Positions 36,021-45,130 of a DNA stretch of 64,000 nucleotides are shown here, piece by piece (the first letter of the stretch is position 1; every line of letters begins with the position of its first letter). A program made the translations under genes and the position numbers. The notes below the pieces were generated by a model that saw only the letters and a program-made list of their open reading frames with translations, did not search any database and had not been told where the DNA came from. This DNA comes from Alkalibacterium sp. Lineage in GTDB: Bacteria > Bacillota > Bacilli > Lactobacillales > Carnobacteriaceae_A. The DNA lies in NCBI GenBank assembly GCA_020832185.1, contig JAFIFE010000018.1, forward strand, positions 1 through 64,000. Direction: 5' to 3'.

Positions 36021-36699
36021 GTCCATTTCGCTATACATTGAACGTGTCATTGAATTTTCGCCACGGTTGATTGAAAGTTTATGGGAAACAGGAATCATGC
36101 TGTTTTTTGCCATGATTGCTGCCATACTGCTTGGGATTCCTGTGGGAACACTGCTTTATCTAACAGCCGACACCCGACCGATGGCCAATCGTTTCCTGAA
36201 TCGCCTACTAAATATACTGGTCAATATTATTCGTTCATTCCCGTTTCTTCTATTAGTGGTCGCCATGCAGCCCTTTATCAGGCAAGTGTATGGTCGAGCA
36301 ACAGGAGACCCTATTGCCGCATCATTTCCAATGGTTGTTATTGCTATTGCTCTGTATGCCCGTTTTGTTGAACAATCTCTGATGGAAGTACCACGGGGCA
36401 TTACAGAGACCGCACAATCAATGGGCGCGACGAACTGGCAGCTAGTCTGGAAATTCCTGTACGTCGAAGCAAGGAGCAGCCTGGTTATCGGCTTTACCAC
36501 TGCCGTCATCAGTTTTGTCTCCTACTCCACTATCATGGGTGTGGTCGGAGGCGGCGGAATCGGGGACTTCGCTATACGGTACGGTTACCAGCGTTACGAA
36601 ACAGATATTATGTACACCGCTATTGTGCTGATTATCATATTAGTTGAGATCTTCCAGTGGCTGGGATTGAAATTGGCAAAAAGAATAGATAAAAGATAG
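36013..36699 (+). CDS. metI: methionine ABC transporter permease
   Basis: 228 residues, five membrane helices, with the permease coupling motif ETAQSMGATNWQLVWKFLYVEA (EAA-like loop). The start overlaps the end of metN by 8 bp, giving translational coupling. Highly similar in layout to MetI (NIRSFPFLLLVVAMQPFIRQVYG; GGGIGDFAIRYGY). Confidence 0.93.
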   Translation: MTESISLYIERVIEFSPRLIESLWETGIMLFFAMIAAILLGIPVGTLLYLTADTRPMANRFLNRLLNILVNIIRSFPFLLLVVAMQPFIRQVYGRATGDPIAASFPMVVIAIALYARFVEQSLMEVPRGITETAQSMGATNWQLVWKFLYVEARSSLVIGFTTAVISFVSYSTIMGVVGGGGIGDFAIRYGYQRYETDIMYTAIVLIIILVEIFQWLGLKLAKRIDKR

Positions 36700-36720
36700 T
36701 AAATATAAAGGAGAAAAAAG

Positions 36721-37599
36721 ATGATGATTAGAAAAAGTTTATTACTAGGAAGTACTGCCCTACTGCTGGCAGCCTGTGGAGATGCAGCAGATGATACCGC
36801 TGAAGAAAACACTGGAAATGAAGTGGAAGACACTACTGAAGAAACGGCAGAAGATACGGGTGAAGACGTTGTTATCGAAGTGGCCTCACACTTGCCTCCA
36901 ATGACTGACATCGTCGAAATCGCTGGAGAAGTGATTGCAGACGGTTATCGTGTTGAATTAGTCGAAGTCTCTGACAACATTCAATTCAACGAAGCGTTAC
37001 TCAATGAAGAAGTAGATGCAAGTTTTGCCCAGCACGAACCCTTTATGAAAATGTTCAACAGCGAGCGTGATGGAAATCTGGTAGCGATGCAGCCTATTTA
37101 CAATGCCATCGTTGGTTTTTATTCTCCTGTTTATGATTCGATCGATGATATTGAAGAAGGGGCTGAAGTCGCACTGCCAAGTGACCCGTCAAACGAAGCA
37201 CGTGCCCTGATGATTTTAGATCACTATGAGTTGATTACATTAAGTGAGGATGTCACATTTGATGCGACTGTTGATGACATTGAAGACAATCCGTATGACT
37301 TTACCTTTACAAGCATCGACTTGCTCAACTTGTCTTCCGCTTATCAGGATGGCGTAGAACTTGTTTTCAACTATCCGACTTACATTGAATCAGTGGACTT
37401 AACACCAGAAGATGCTTTATTCCTTGAAGAGGATGATGACTTTACCTTCTCTATTCAATTAGTTGCCCGAGAAGATAACCAGGATTCAGATGCGATTCAG
37501 GCCCTACACGACGCATTCACCAGTCAGGAAGTCTACGATTTCCTAGACGACCTTGCAGATAATGGTCATTTAGAACCTGCCTTTGAAGTAAATGAGTAA
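36721..37599 (+). CDS. metQ: methionine-binding lipoprotein MetQ (NlpA family)
   Basis: 292 residues. Signal peptide with lipobox LLAAC (lipidated Cys19), then a strongly acidic, low-complexity linker (about 20-50) and the NlpA domain starting IEVASHLPPMTDIVEIAGEVI; AQHEPFM and PSDPSNEARALMIL are typical binding-site segments. It delivers methionine to MetNI at the outer face of the membrane. AAGGAG lies seven bases before the ATG. The acid-rich mature protein suggests a salt- or alkali-adapted cell. Confidence 0.93.
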   Translation: MMIRKSLLLGSTALLLAACGDAADDTAEENTGNEVEDTTEETAEDTGEDVVIEVASHLPPMTDIVEIAGEVIADGYRVELVEVSDNIQFNEALLNEEVDASFAQHEPFMKMFNSERDGNLVAMQPIYNAIVGFYSPVYDSIDDIEEGAEVALPSDPSNEARALMILDHYELITLSEDVTFDATVDDIEDNPYDFTFTSIDLLNLSSAYQDGVELVFNYPTYIESVDLTPEDALFLEEDDDFTFSIQLVAREDNQDSDAIQALHDAFTSQEVYDFLDDLADNGHLEPAFEVNE

Positions 37600-37624
37600 C
37601 TGAATAAGTAACGGATCAAGGGTC

Positions 37625-37657
37625 AGACTGCTTAGCAACTTAAGCAGTCTTTTTTTA
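37625..37657 (+). terminator. metNIQ terminator
   Basis: AGACTGCTTA, GCAACT loop area, TAAGCAGTCT, then seven T. Confidence 0.93.
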
Positions 37658-37676
37658 TACACGATACTCCCTATGG

Positions 37677-38591
37677 TCATTCGTAAACTCTACCACTCGT
37701 TTCCCCGGCAGCAATATAATGATCCTTCAGAATTTTTCTTATCTTTCTAAAATGAACAACTTCACCACACCAGTTGTTTACATTTGTCGTAGTCAATTTA
37801 AGTTCTGGAAACAGGAACTGCATTTCTTCAATATTATTAAGAATCACTTCTCCTACAGAACTTTTAAAGAAACAGGATTTACAGTAACAAGATCTTTGAG
37901 TAATCAGCAATTCAAAAGAACCACAATTCTTACACGAGAGCCCTTTTTTCAATTCTTCATAATTGTAGTAAGGGAGCTGCTTCTGCATTGGCATTCCACT
38001 GTTTTCAAGTTTTCTGAACCTGTTGGCGAGGTAATGTTGCTCTTTCGTGAGCATTCTACTTCTGCTGTTGATCTTTAGAAGGTACTCCTCGATTTGATTC
38101 GGCATTAAAATAGGATCATCGATTTTAGCATTATACAAGCTGAATAGTGGGTTGACGAACACCACATTGGCTTCCACTTTGCTCGTGCTGTTCCACTCTT
38201 TCAGCAGCTGATTGATAAACGACTCCATTCTGCTCAGCTGAATCATTGGATTCGCCACATCCTGTCCTTGAATAGTGCTTAATCCATCTGAGTTCCTAAT
38301 GTATTTCCCAGAATAATTTTTGATCTCAAAAAGATAGAGTGTGTTTGACGTGATGATGATTGAATCCACCTGAAATGTTGTACCGTTACTGACCAGCAGC
38401 AGATCATTTAATACAACCATCTCTTTATCAAGTATGGTTTTAACAATGTCATCAAAACAGCGTTCGCCTTTGAATCCTTTTTGCAGGTTAACAAGGTATC
38501 GTTTATCGGTTTCATTCAGATCAATGCGTTTATCTAAATAAATCAAGCCCTTCAGCAGATGAGATTGTTCTCTTTCCTTCAAAATTTCCAT
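37677..38591 (-). CDS. NERD domain nuclease-related protein with zinc ribbon, copy 2
   Basis: 304 residues from the ATG with GGAGG seven bases upstream (an ATG two codons earlier is too close). Paralogue of the protein at 15.2-16.2 kb along its whole length: KGFKGE, VDSIIITSNTLYLFEIKNYSGKY (nuclease-like D...ExK), VEANVVFVNPLFSLYNA, QLPYYNYEELKKGLSCKNCGSFE with the zinc ribbon C..C...CYCKSC, and a similar C-terminus. Function unknown, possibly DNA processing. The upstream intergenic region holds degenerate 51-bp-spaced repeats. Confidence 0.85.
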   Translation of the reverse strand: MEILKEREQSHLLKGLIYLDKRIDLNETDKRYLVNLQKGFKGERCFDDIVKTILDKEMVVLNDLLLVSNGTTFQVDSIIITSNTLYLFEIKNYSGKYIRNSDGLSTIQGQDVANPMIQLSRMESFINQLLKEWNSTSKVEANVVFVNPLFSLYNAKIDDPILMPNQIEEYLLKINSRSRMLTKEQHYLANRFRKLENSGMPMQKQLPYYNYEELKKGLSCKNCGSFELLITQRSCYCKSCFFKSSVGEVILNNIEEMQFLFPELKLTTTNVNNWCGEVVHFRKIRKILKDHYIAAGETSGRVYE

Positions 38592-39118
38592 TGTCATCCC
38601 TCCTTGTTATAAATATTGTCTATTTAATCAAAAACTGATTTTTTTCATACCCTTTTTTTCCTTTTTTCTTTATTTGTGTGTGACTTAAGTATACTCTGGG
38701 AAAGCTTCATTTCAGTGAACCGAACTAAGCAGTGGTATGGCTAACTAGAACGTGCCTCTTACTGGAGTTGATCGAATTTGCTGTCTGCTGAGTAAACTCC
38801 ACTAACTTAAATCCCCCACTTTGCTTAACTAAGTTCAACTTGGGTTTGCTCAATCCAAAATTTTCTCCACTTTACCTAACTAATAACCTCTTCGACAAAC
38901 CTGTCAAAAAGATGACCTCCACTTAGCTAAAAGGAACTCCACTTCGGTCTACTCTCCTCAGGATTATCTTTGAGTGTCCTGAACTTGATTACGACTCAGT
39001 TCACCCAGTGTGAAACCAAGTTGGAGTAAGCCTAAGACAGGTTAAGCATTCTTTGAAATACCGCCTATCAAGTTCGAACTGAAGTGAAGCAAGTACTCAC
39101 AATTTTTTAATGCAGTAC
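38592..39118. other. long intergenic region with degenerate repeats
   Basis: No gene supported. It starts with T-rich promoter-like sequence for the NERD gene, then the degenerate CCACT repeats listed separately, and a 10-bp palindrome AGTTCGAACT (39070-39079). Confidence 0.5.
38799..38943. repeat. degenerate repeat region, about 51-bp spacing
   Basis: CCACT occurs at 38799, 38816, 38867, 38919 and 38939; the 38816-38867-38919 steps are 51 and 52 bp, and following bases resemble one another (CCACTTTGCTTAACTAA, CCACTTTACCTAACTAA). CCACTTCGGTCTACTC at 38939 is nearly identical to part of the 51-bp unit at 53.4 kb. Looks like a decayed array of that family. Confidence 0.55.
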
Positions 39119-39140
39119 ATACTCGTCAGCTGACGAGTAT
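39119..39140. repeat. 22-bp perfect palindrome
   Basis: Self-complementary sequence with arms ATACTCGTCAG / CTGACGAGTAT, no loop. No T-tract follows. Possible protein-binding dyad or cruciform. Confidence 0.85.
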
Positions 39141-39169
39141 GTTCCTCTCAAAACGCTCTATATAGTGAA

Positions 39170-39194
39170 CAGACTCGTTCAGGAAACGAGTCTG
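39170..39194. repeat. perfect 10-bp stem hairpin
   Basis: CAGACTCGTT / AACGAGTCTG around CAGGA. No T-tract; lies between the 22-bp palindrome and the amidohydrolase terminator, making three hairpins in 125 bp. Confidence 0.8.
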
Positions 39195-39209
39195 GACCTT
39201 CCTGAACGG

Positions 39210-39243
39210 CAAAAAAAATCAGCCGGATGATCCGGCTGATTTC
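39210..39243. terminator. amidohydrolase terminator
   Basis: AATCAGCCGGAT-G-ATCCGGCTGATT, perfect 12-bp stem with eight A on the left (U-tract in the minus-strand transcript). Confidence 0.92.
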
Positions 39244-39254
39244 CTTATTTCACT

Positions 39255-40502
39255 TTACTTAGTCAAGTGGTTCTTTTCGATTTTTCCGTCTTTGATAACG
39301 AGCTGAATCGTGTCGTTAGTTGATAAGCTGGCAATGTCTTCCAGCGGGTTTCCTTTAACAACAACGATATCTGCCAATTTCCCTTTTTCCAAAGTCCCCA
39401 CTTTATCCTGCCAGCCTAAACATTCAGCAGCTGTTTTTGTAGTGGCCACGATTGCTTCCATCGGGCTCAAACCGACTTCAGTCATCAATTCCAGCTCGCG
39501 AAGATTAAGTCCATGTGGCATAACACCGGCATCAGTTCCCATTGCAATTTTAACGCCCGCTTTGTGAGCTTTAGCCACACTTTCCTTGTGCGCTTCGATA
39601 GCATCTCTAGCTTTTTCAACAGCTGAATCGGGCATACCTGACTCTTTTGCCAGTTCCAGTACAGAAACAGGTGCAAGCAACGTCGGCACCAGAAATGTTC
39701 CATGTTCTTTCATTAAATCTATCGCTTCGTCGTCAAGGAAAATACCGTGCTCAATCGAGTGAATGCCTGCTCTGACGGCCTGCTTAATGCCTTCTGCACC
39801 CTGCGCATGTGCCATGACCCGAATCCCTTTTCTAAAACGGGCTTCTTCAACGATAACTTTTAGTTCGTCTAAGGTAAACTGAGTGAATTCTGGGTGATCC
39901 GTTGGACTTAGTACACCACCCGTTGCGTGTACTTTAATGACTTCAGCTCCTGCACGAAGCATTTCACGCACCTTTTTGCGGACTTCTTCTACTCCATCTG
40001 CTCGCCCATCCGGCATGCCAGGGTAATTAGCCTGCAGCAGTTCTACAGTTTGTCCTGAAGTCGTGTACCCATCTCCATGTCCGCCGGTAATCGTCAAAGC
40101 ATTGATACTTAACTGCAGACGTGGTCCGGAAATCAGGCCCTCTTCAACTGCTTTTTTGACTCCCAGATCTGCCCCCAAAGCATCTCTGACAGAAGTGATG
40201 CCGGCATCCAGTGTTTTTTGCATATAGTGTGCAGCCTGGTAAAATCTGAAAGAAAATGGCGTCTCCAGTCGTTTCTGAACGGCTTCATATTCCATCATAA
40301 CGTGCACATGCGTATCAATAAAGCCCGGCAAAATCGATCCACCCTGTGCGTCAATGACCTGTTCCTCACCGGATAGCGAGTAATCACTTTCTTCTCCTAC
40401 AAAGATCAGTGTATTTCCTTCAAATACAACGATGCCTTTGTCAAGTGGCTGATTTCCATGACCATCAATAAGACGTCCGTTTTTGACAACTGTTTTTCCC
40501 AT
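39255..40502 (-). CDS. metal-dependent amidohydrolase, imidazolonepropionase/Xaa-Pro dipeptidase-like
   Basis: 415 residues, TIM-barrel amidohydrolase. Metal ligands in order: FIDTHVHVMM, IKVHATGG (bridging Lys), MAHAQG, SIEHGIF and GTDAGVMPHG. This set matches the group of binuclear Zn hydrolases that includes prolidase-type and N-acyl or carboxypeptidase members; the substrate is uncertain. GGGGAG lies before the ATG. The amidase gene upstream on the same strand (93-bp gap) suggests joint use on amide or peptide substrates. Confidence 0.82.
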   Translation of the reverse strand: MGKTVVKNGRLIDGHGNQPLDKGIVVFEGNTLIFVGEESDYSLSGEEQVIDAQGGSILPGFIDTHVHVMMEYEAVQKRLETPFSFRFYQAAHYMQKTLDAGITSVRDALGADLGVKKAVEEGLISGPRLQLSINALTITGGHGDGYTTSGQTVELLQANYPGMPDGRADGVEEVRKKVREMLRAGAEVIKVHATGGVLSPTDHPEFTQFTLDELKVIVEEARFRKGIRVMAHAQGAEGIKQAVRAGIHSIEHGIFLDDEAIDLMKEHGTFLVPTLLAPVSVLELAKESGMPDSAVEKARDAIEAHKESVAKAHKAGVKIAMGTDAGVMPHGLNLRELELMTEVGLSPMEAIVATTKTAAECLGWQDKVGTLEKGKLADIVVVKGNPLEDIASLSTNDTIQLVIKDGKIEKNHLTK

Positions 40503-40595
40503 ACTATCTCCCCTAGCTCTGACTATTTTCTTTATTGTAACGGAATAATAGGACGAATACTATAAAAAGATTAAGAATAAATGGCATTATTCTAA

Positions 40596-42032
40596 TTATT
40601 TAATCAGTTGTTCTACTGCATAAGCGATCTCCAGCAGCTCAACATCTTTGCCTCTCTTTCCAATAACTGTCACACCGATCGGTTCACCCGTCAATCGAGT
40701 ATAGCCCGGTATAGTGACAGCTGGATAACCTGATGCGGAATACAAAACGGTCCCGTAATTACTTAAGGTAATCAAAACATTCACTGTTTCAAATGCTTTA
40801 TCTAAGGCTTTACGTGACAGGCTCTGATTAGACGAGATCATCTCATTGATGTCTTTACTTCCCAGGCCATTCTCTGCCGACTGTTTTAACAGTTCCTGAT
40901 TGTAGGGTGCCGTATTCTCCAAGTCTTCTTCATTGAATGACATGATTGTTTCCAGAGTCAACTTATTCTGAGAATCAGCAAAAAACGCACGAATACCTTC
41001 ATTCATTTCGAATTTAAAAACAGGTAGATAATCAATATTAAAGGCTGCATCGTCCACTATTACTTCTACACATTCTGCTCCAGCTTTTTTCAGTTTCTCC
41101 TGGACAGACTGCATGATGGTCTCATCTTCATCACGGTAGACCATTTTGGCTCCATCGTTATCTAAGATCCCTGCTTTTATATCTTTCAACTGGACATGCC
41201 ATGTTGCTTCCTCTTTTACAGATGACATTCCCTTAAACAGGCTGTATGTATCCTGAACCGTTCTAGCAATCGGTCCGGCCGTATCGTGAGTTTTAGATAT
41301 AGGAATAATGCCGTCCTGCGATACTAAACCAAGTGTGGGCTTCAGACCGACTACTCCATTTTGACTTGCCGGATAGATGATGGATCCAGACGTTTCACTT
41401 CCAACAGTCAAAGGGGCGATTCCAAGAGCGGCTGCAACAGCACTTCCCGCACTTGACCCTCCCACATCAAACTGTCCAAACGCATTTTTCGTCTGTCCGC
41501 CAATCGCTGAGTATCCGTTTGAGCTTTCTGTAGACATAAAATTTGCCCACTCAGATAAATTAGTTTTGCCTAAAATCAGAGCCCCTTTTTCTTTGAGTCG
41601 TGTAATCAATTCCGCATCGGCATCAGCCATATGCTCTTTCAAAACGGCAGCACCTGCTGTTGTCGGCAGTCCGGTCATGTTGACATTGTCTTTAACCAGA
41701 ACAGGTAAGCCGTAAAGCAGATCATGTGTTTCATCATAGCTCATTTTCTCAGCCTGTTCGATTGCCTCTGGATTTAACGAAATAACAGCATTATACTCTT
41801 TCATCCTGACGACTTGATTCCAGAAACACTTCACTAGTTCAGAATAGGTCAGCTCATTGTCTCGAACCATTTTCTGCAGTGACTGGACATCACTTTGAAT
41901 CACTTTCTCCATTAAGGTTTCATCTATATCATACTCCTTGTAGGTGTCGACCTTTTTGTATGATGATTCTTTTGGGTGTATGTACTGCTTGTTGATTTGT
42001 CCCTTGATGTAGTCGTCATTATTGAACCCCAT
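40596..42032 (-). CDS. amidase, amidase-signature family
   Basis: 478 residues. Ser-cisSer-Lys triad: Lys in VLVKDNVNMTG, first Ser in VGGSSAGSAVAAALG, nucleophilic Ser in VGSETSGSIIYPAS. The N-terminal extension (about 50 residues) and the absence of gatC/gatB nearby argue against GatA; it resembles stand-alone aliphatic amidases. AAGGGGAG lies before the ATG. The substrate is unknown. Confidence 0.87.
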   Translation of the reverse strand: MGFNNDDYIKGQINKQYIHPKESSYKKVDTYKEYDIDETLMEKVIQSDVQSLQKMVRDNELTYSELVKCFWNQVVRMKEYNAVISLNPEAIEQAEKMSYDETHDLLYGLPVLVKDNVNMTGLPTTAGAAVLKEHMADADAELITRLKEKGALILGKTNLSEWANFMSTESSNGYSAIGGQTKNAFGQFDVGGSSAGSAVAAALGIAPLTVGSETSGSIIYPASQNGVVGLKPTLGLVSQDGIIPISKTHDTAGPIARTVQDTYSLFKGMSSVKEEATWHVQLKDIKAGILDNDGAKMVYRDEDETIMQSVQEKLKKAGAECVEVIVDDAAFNIDYLPVFKFEMNEGIRAFFADSQNKLTLETIMSFNEEDLENTAPYNQELLKQSAENGLGSKDINEMISSNQSLSRKALDKAFETVNVLITLSNYGTVLYSASGYPAVTIPGYTRLTGEPIGVTVIGKRGKDVELLEIAYAVEQLIK

Positions 42033-42185
42033 TAAAAATCTCCCCTTGTATTCAATTTAATATATAGCTCACTCTTTTTATTATACACAAAAACTGAGTT
42101 GCCTCTCCTGATCATGTTTCAGGAAAGGCACTTCAGTCTCTGTAAACTATCCATTACCTCTTCTTAGATGTCCCCCCAAAAACCC

Positions 42186-42968
42186 TTAAATGCCTGGCGA
42201 CACCTGCTCTTCTTCAAAAAGAACGAAGAGATCTTCCAAAGTCAGTTTTGCTTTTTCTTCTTTGTTAAGATCCAGTTTAATTTTCCCGTTTTCCATAACA
42301 ATGAGTCGGTTGCCGTAAACCAGCGCATCTTCCATCCGGTGAGTGATCATCAGACAGGTCAATTGGTTTTCTTCGATCACCTGATCTGTCAGTGCCATCA
42401 GTTTTTTAGATGTTTTTGGATCCAAGGCAGCCGTGTGCTCATCAAGAAGCAGCAGATCGGGCTGTGTCAAAGTCGCCATCAGCAAACTAAGCGACTGTCT
42501 CTGCCCACCTGACAAGTGTCCAGTAGGGGTGTCCAAATGTTTTTCCAGTCCGTTTCCGATCGATTCGCATATCTTTTCAAATCGCGTTCTTTGTTCTTTC
42601 AATTTTCGTGGAAGAATGTACCGTTTTTTCCCTCTCTTCAATGCCAGCAGCAGATTTTCTGCGACAGTCATCCGTGGAGCAGTGCCCATTTTTGGATCCT
42701 GAAAAACACGAGATATATACTTGGCTCTTTTTTCTTCCTGCCAGTTGGTTACCTCCTGCCCACTTAATGTCACTGTTCCACTGGTCAACAGACTTGTCCC
42801 TGTAATACTGTTGAATAGAGTGGATTTACCGGCTCCATTTCCGCCGAGTACTGTTACAAAATCTCCTTTGCGTATCGTCAAGTCTAAGTGATCTAAAATC
42901 GTATTGTCTAGATCTGACTCATTTTGGATGGTTTTCGTTGCCTGATGCAGTTTTAGTAATGTATCCAT
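42186..42968 (-). CDS. ABC transporter ATP-binding protein, TrpZ-like
   Basis: 260 residues. Walker A LGGNGAGKSTLFN, signature LSGGQRQSLSLLMATL, Walker B LLLLDEHTAALD and switch ITHRM. It starts 1 bp after the permease stop. The three-gene set (TrpX-type binding protein, branched-chain-type permease, ATPase) matches the predicted tryptophan importer of streptococci and lactobacilli; Trp-containing leader peptides upstream support that substrate. Last gene of the operon; no strong terminator seen just downstream. Confidence 0.82.
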   Translation of the reverse strand: MDTLLKLHQATKTIQNESDLDNTILDHLDLTIRKGDFVTVLGGNGAGKSTLFNSITGTSLLTSGTVTLSGQEVTNWQEEKRAKYISRVFQDPKMGTAPRMTVAENLLLALKRGKKRYILPRKLKEQRTRFEKICESIGNGLEKHLDTPTGHLSGGQRQSLSLLMATLTQPDLLLLDEHTAALDPKTSKKLMALTDQVIEENQLTCLMITHRMEDALVYGNRLIVMENGKIKLDLNKEEKAKLTLEDLFVLFEEEQVSPGI

Positions 42969-42969
42969 G

Positions 42970-43845
42970 TCACGCCTCTTTTCCTATCAGTGTTCCAAGT
43001 CTTAATCCTTTTCTCAATTGAGGAATCATCAAACAAATCGCCAGGATCGATGCACTGTAGATGCGAATATATGTTGTGTCGAATCCCAGACGGATCACGC
43101 CCAGAAGCAGCAGCTGGTAGGCTATGCTTCCGATAACAACGGACAGCAGCCGTTCACCTAACGTGACATCTTTGAAGACAACTTCTCCAATAATCAGTGA
43201 TGCCAGCCCAATAACGATAACGCCTGCTCCGCCATTCACATCAGCATAGCCATTGTTTTGAGCAATCAAAGCACCTGCCAGCGCAATGATTCCATTTGAA
43301 AAAATGAGTCCAATGATTTTCATGCGATCAGTCTTGATCCCGAATGAACGAGCCATTGTCTCATTATCACCCGTTGCGATATAAGCCTGCCCCAAACTGG
43401 TATAGAAGAAGAACAGGAGCAGACTGATGACAGCGATCAGAACGATCACTCCAACAACCACTCTGTCGAAATAAGCCGGGAGGAAATCAAACACGTCGTA
43501 TACACGCGGGAAATTAAGCAAGCTTAAATTGGGACGCTGCATCACGTAAAGAATGACTGAATGCAGGCCGGTCATCACCAGTATCCCTGATAGTATGACT
43601 GGGACCTTTCCTTTTGTATAGAGGAGACCCGTTATAAGCCCCGCCCCCATCCCGGCCAGAAAAGCCAGCACCATTGCCAGTAGCGGGTGTAACCCATTGA
43701 CAATTGCAGTCACCGCTACAGCAGCGCCGAGCGGGAAAGACCCTTCTGCAGTCAGATCCGGAAAGTTTAAAATCCGGTATGTTGTGAATATACCAATACC
43801 TAATACAGCCCATAACAGCCCTTGTGCAATTGCGGATATCAACAT
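42970..43845 (-). CDS. ABC transporter permease, TrpY-like
   Basis: 291 residues, about eight to nine membrane helices, of the BPD_transp_2 (branched-chain amino acid/ribose) permease type: NFPDLTAEGSFPLGAAVAV, GQAYIATGDNETMARSFGIKTDRMKIIGL (coupling helix) and GLASLIIGEVVF. It begins 16 bp after the binding-protein gene and abuts the ATPase gene. Confidence 0.85.
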   Translation of the reverse strand: MLISAIAQGLLWAVLGIGIFTTYRILNFPDLTAEGSFPLGAAVAVTAIVNGLHPLLAMVLAFLAGMGAGLITGLLYTKGKVPVILSGILVMTGLHSVILYVMQRPNLSLLNFPRVYDVFDFLPAYFDRVVVGVIVLIAVISLLLFFFYTSLGQAYIATGDNETMARSFGIKTDRMKIIGLIFSNGIIALAGALIAQNNGYADVNGGAGVIVIGLASLIIGEVVFKDVTLGERLLSVVIGSIAYQLLLLGVIRLGFDTTYIRIYSASILAICLMIPQLRKGLRLGTLIGKEA

Positions 43846-43861
43846 GTCTCAAATTCCTCTC

Positions 43862-44902
43862 TTATTCTCTAACCTCTATAATAGTCGCTTGTTCTAATAT
43901 CGATTCTGGAATAGTAATATTTAGTCGATCTGCTTTTTCCTGATTGACTAAGATGTCTCCTTCACTTAACACAAAGACTGGGAACTCGCTTGGATCCTGA
44001 CCGTCCAGTACTTCAGCAGCCATTCGTCCGGCTTCCTCGCCCATCTCCGTCTGATTGATTCCCACTGTGATCAGCCCACCTTGAGCAATCATCAGATCGA
44101 CTGTCGGGATCAGCGGCATATCATACAGGTCAGCCTCGCTGACGACTGTGTCAAAGGCACTTGCGATAGTGTTGTCTGTTGGAAGGTAAATCGCGTCAAC
44201 TTCCTGTGACATGGATGCGACCATCTGCTGGATTTCGTTTGTGCTTGAAACAGTATAGGTCACTGCTTCCAGTCCCATTTCTTCCAGTACTTCTGCTGCG
44301 CGTTCTCCTTCAGCTCTGGAATTATCTTCTCCCGAGCTGTAAAGCAATCCGACTGTTTCGGCATCCGGTAAAACCTCGATCATTAATTCAAGTTGAGCTT
44401 CGACTGGCGCCTGATTTTTTACACCCGTAACATTTGTTCCCGGCACCTCCTCGGATTCGACGAGTCCGGCACCGACAGGATCGGATACAGCTCCCATGAT
44501 AATGGGAATCTCACTAGTTGCATTGGCAAAAGCCTGACTGGCTGGGGTACCGATACCGATTAGCAATTCTGCCCCTTCTTCAACTAATGACTGAGCCATC
44601 GTGTTCATCAGGTTCTGATCTCCCTGAGCATTCTGGAAAACCACTTCGATGTTTTCACCGTCGATATACCCATGTTCCGCCAATCCCTCGATCGAGCCGG
44701 CGGTTATTTCATCAAGTGAAGGGTGACTGGTTGTCTGTAAAATTCCAACTTTGATCTGTTCCTGTTCACCGGCATCTCCGCTCGCCTGTTCTGTCTCACC
44801 TTCTGTTCCCATATTGTCCGCGCTGGTCAATGACGAAACAAATACCCCAATCAATATAACTAAAATAATGCCTATTGTGATAATCATGCCTTTTCTTTTC
44901 AT
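43862..44902 (-). CDS. ABC transporter substrate-binding protein, TrpX family
   Basis: 346 residues. An uncleaved or signal-anchor N-terminal helix (MIITIGIILVILIGVFVSSL) with no lipobox Cys, an acidic linker, then the PF04392-type binding domain: KVGILQTTSHPSLDEITAGSIEGLAEHGY, IGIGTPASQAF, GAVSDPVGAGLVES, GLLYSSGEDNS and YLPTDNTIASAF. This family includes TrpX, the predicted tryptophan-binding protein. GAGAGGAAAA lies before the ATG. The 480-base leader with Trp-rich short frames and two terminators is described separately. Confidence 0.83.
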   Translation of the reverse strand: MKRKGMIITIGIILVILIGVFVSSLTSADNMGTEGETEQASGDAGEQEQIKVGILQTTSHPSLDEITAGSIEGLAEHGYIDGENIEVVFQNAQGDQNLMNTMAQSLVEEGAELLIGIGTPASQAFANATSEIPIIMGAVSDPVGAGLVESEEVPGTNVTGVKNQAPVEAQLELMIEVLPDAETVGLLYSSGEDNSRAEGERAAEVLEEMGLEAVTYTVSSTNEIQQMVASMSQEVDAIYLPTDNTIASAFDTVVSEADLYDMPLIPTVDLMIAQGGLITVGINQTEMGEEAGRMAAEVLDGQDPSEFPVFVLSEGDILVNQEKADRLNITIPESILEQATIIEVRE

Positions 44903-44923
44903 TTTTAATTTTCCTCTCTGATT

Positions 44924-44989
44924 TTAAGTAATTGATTTGATTGTTCTTACCCTATTCCCTTGCCAGTCCCAGTCAGATTGCATCTGCAT
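44924..44989 (-). CDS. candidate leader peptide 2 with Trp-Asp-Trp, upstream of trpX-like gene
   Basis: Short frame of 21 codons (19 if the second ATG is used) ending 21 bp before the binding-protein start. AAAAGGAG lies 3 bases before the first ATG and 9 before the second. It reads MQMQSDWDWQGN and then a basic stretch. Two Trp codons in a row of seven before a Trp-type transporter gene is unlikely by chance. Probably a translated sensor frame rather than a functional protein; not proven. Confidence 0.5.
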   Translation of the reverse strand: MQMQSDWDWQGNRVRTIKSIT

Positions 44990-45077
44990 CCACTCCTTTT
45001 ATGTAAGCTTAATTGTCGACTCGAGAATGTATTGTTTACTGTCTGACCTGTTAGCCAATACGCTTTATGATTTCAGA

Positions 45078-45130
45078 TAAAACAAAAAGGCAATTCCCAC
45101 GAATGTAACTTAGTCGTGGAAATTGCCTTT
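45078..45130 (-). terminator. second terminator in the trp transporter leader
   Basis: Minus strand: AAAGGCAATT-T-CCACG pairs with CGTGG-G-AATTGCCTTT, followed by TTTTTGTTTT. It lies directly after the first leader terminator. Confidence 0.9.
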
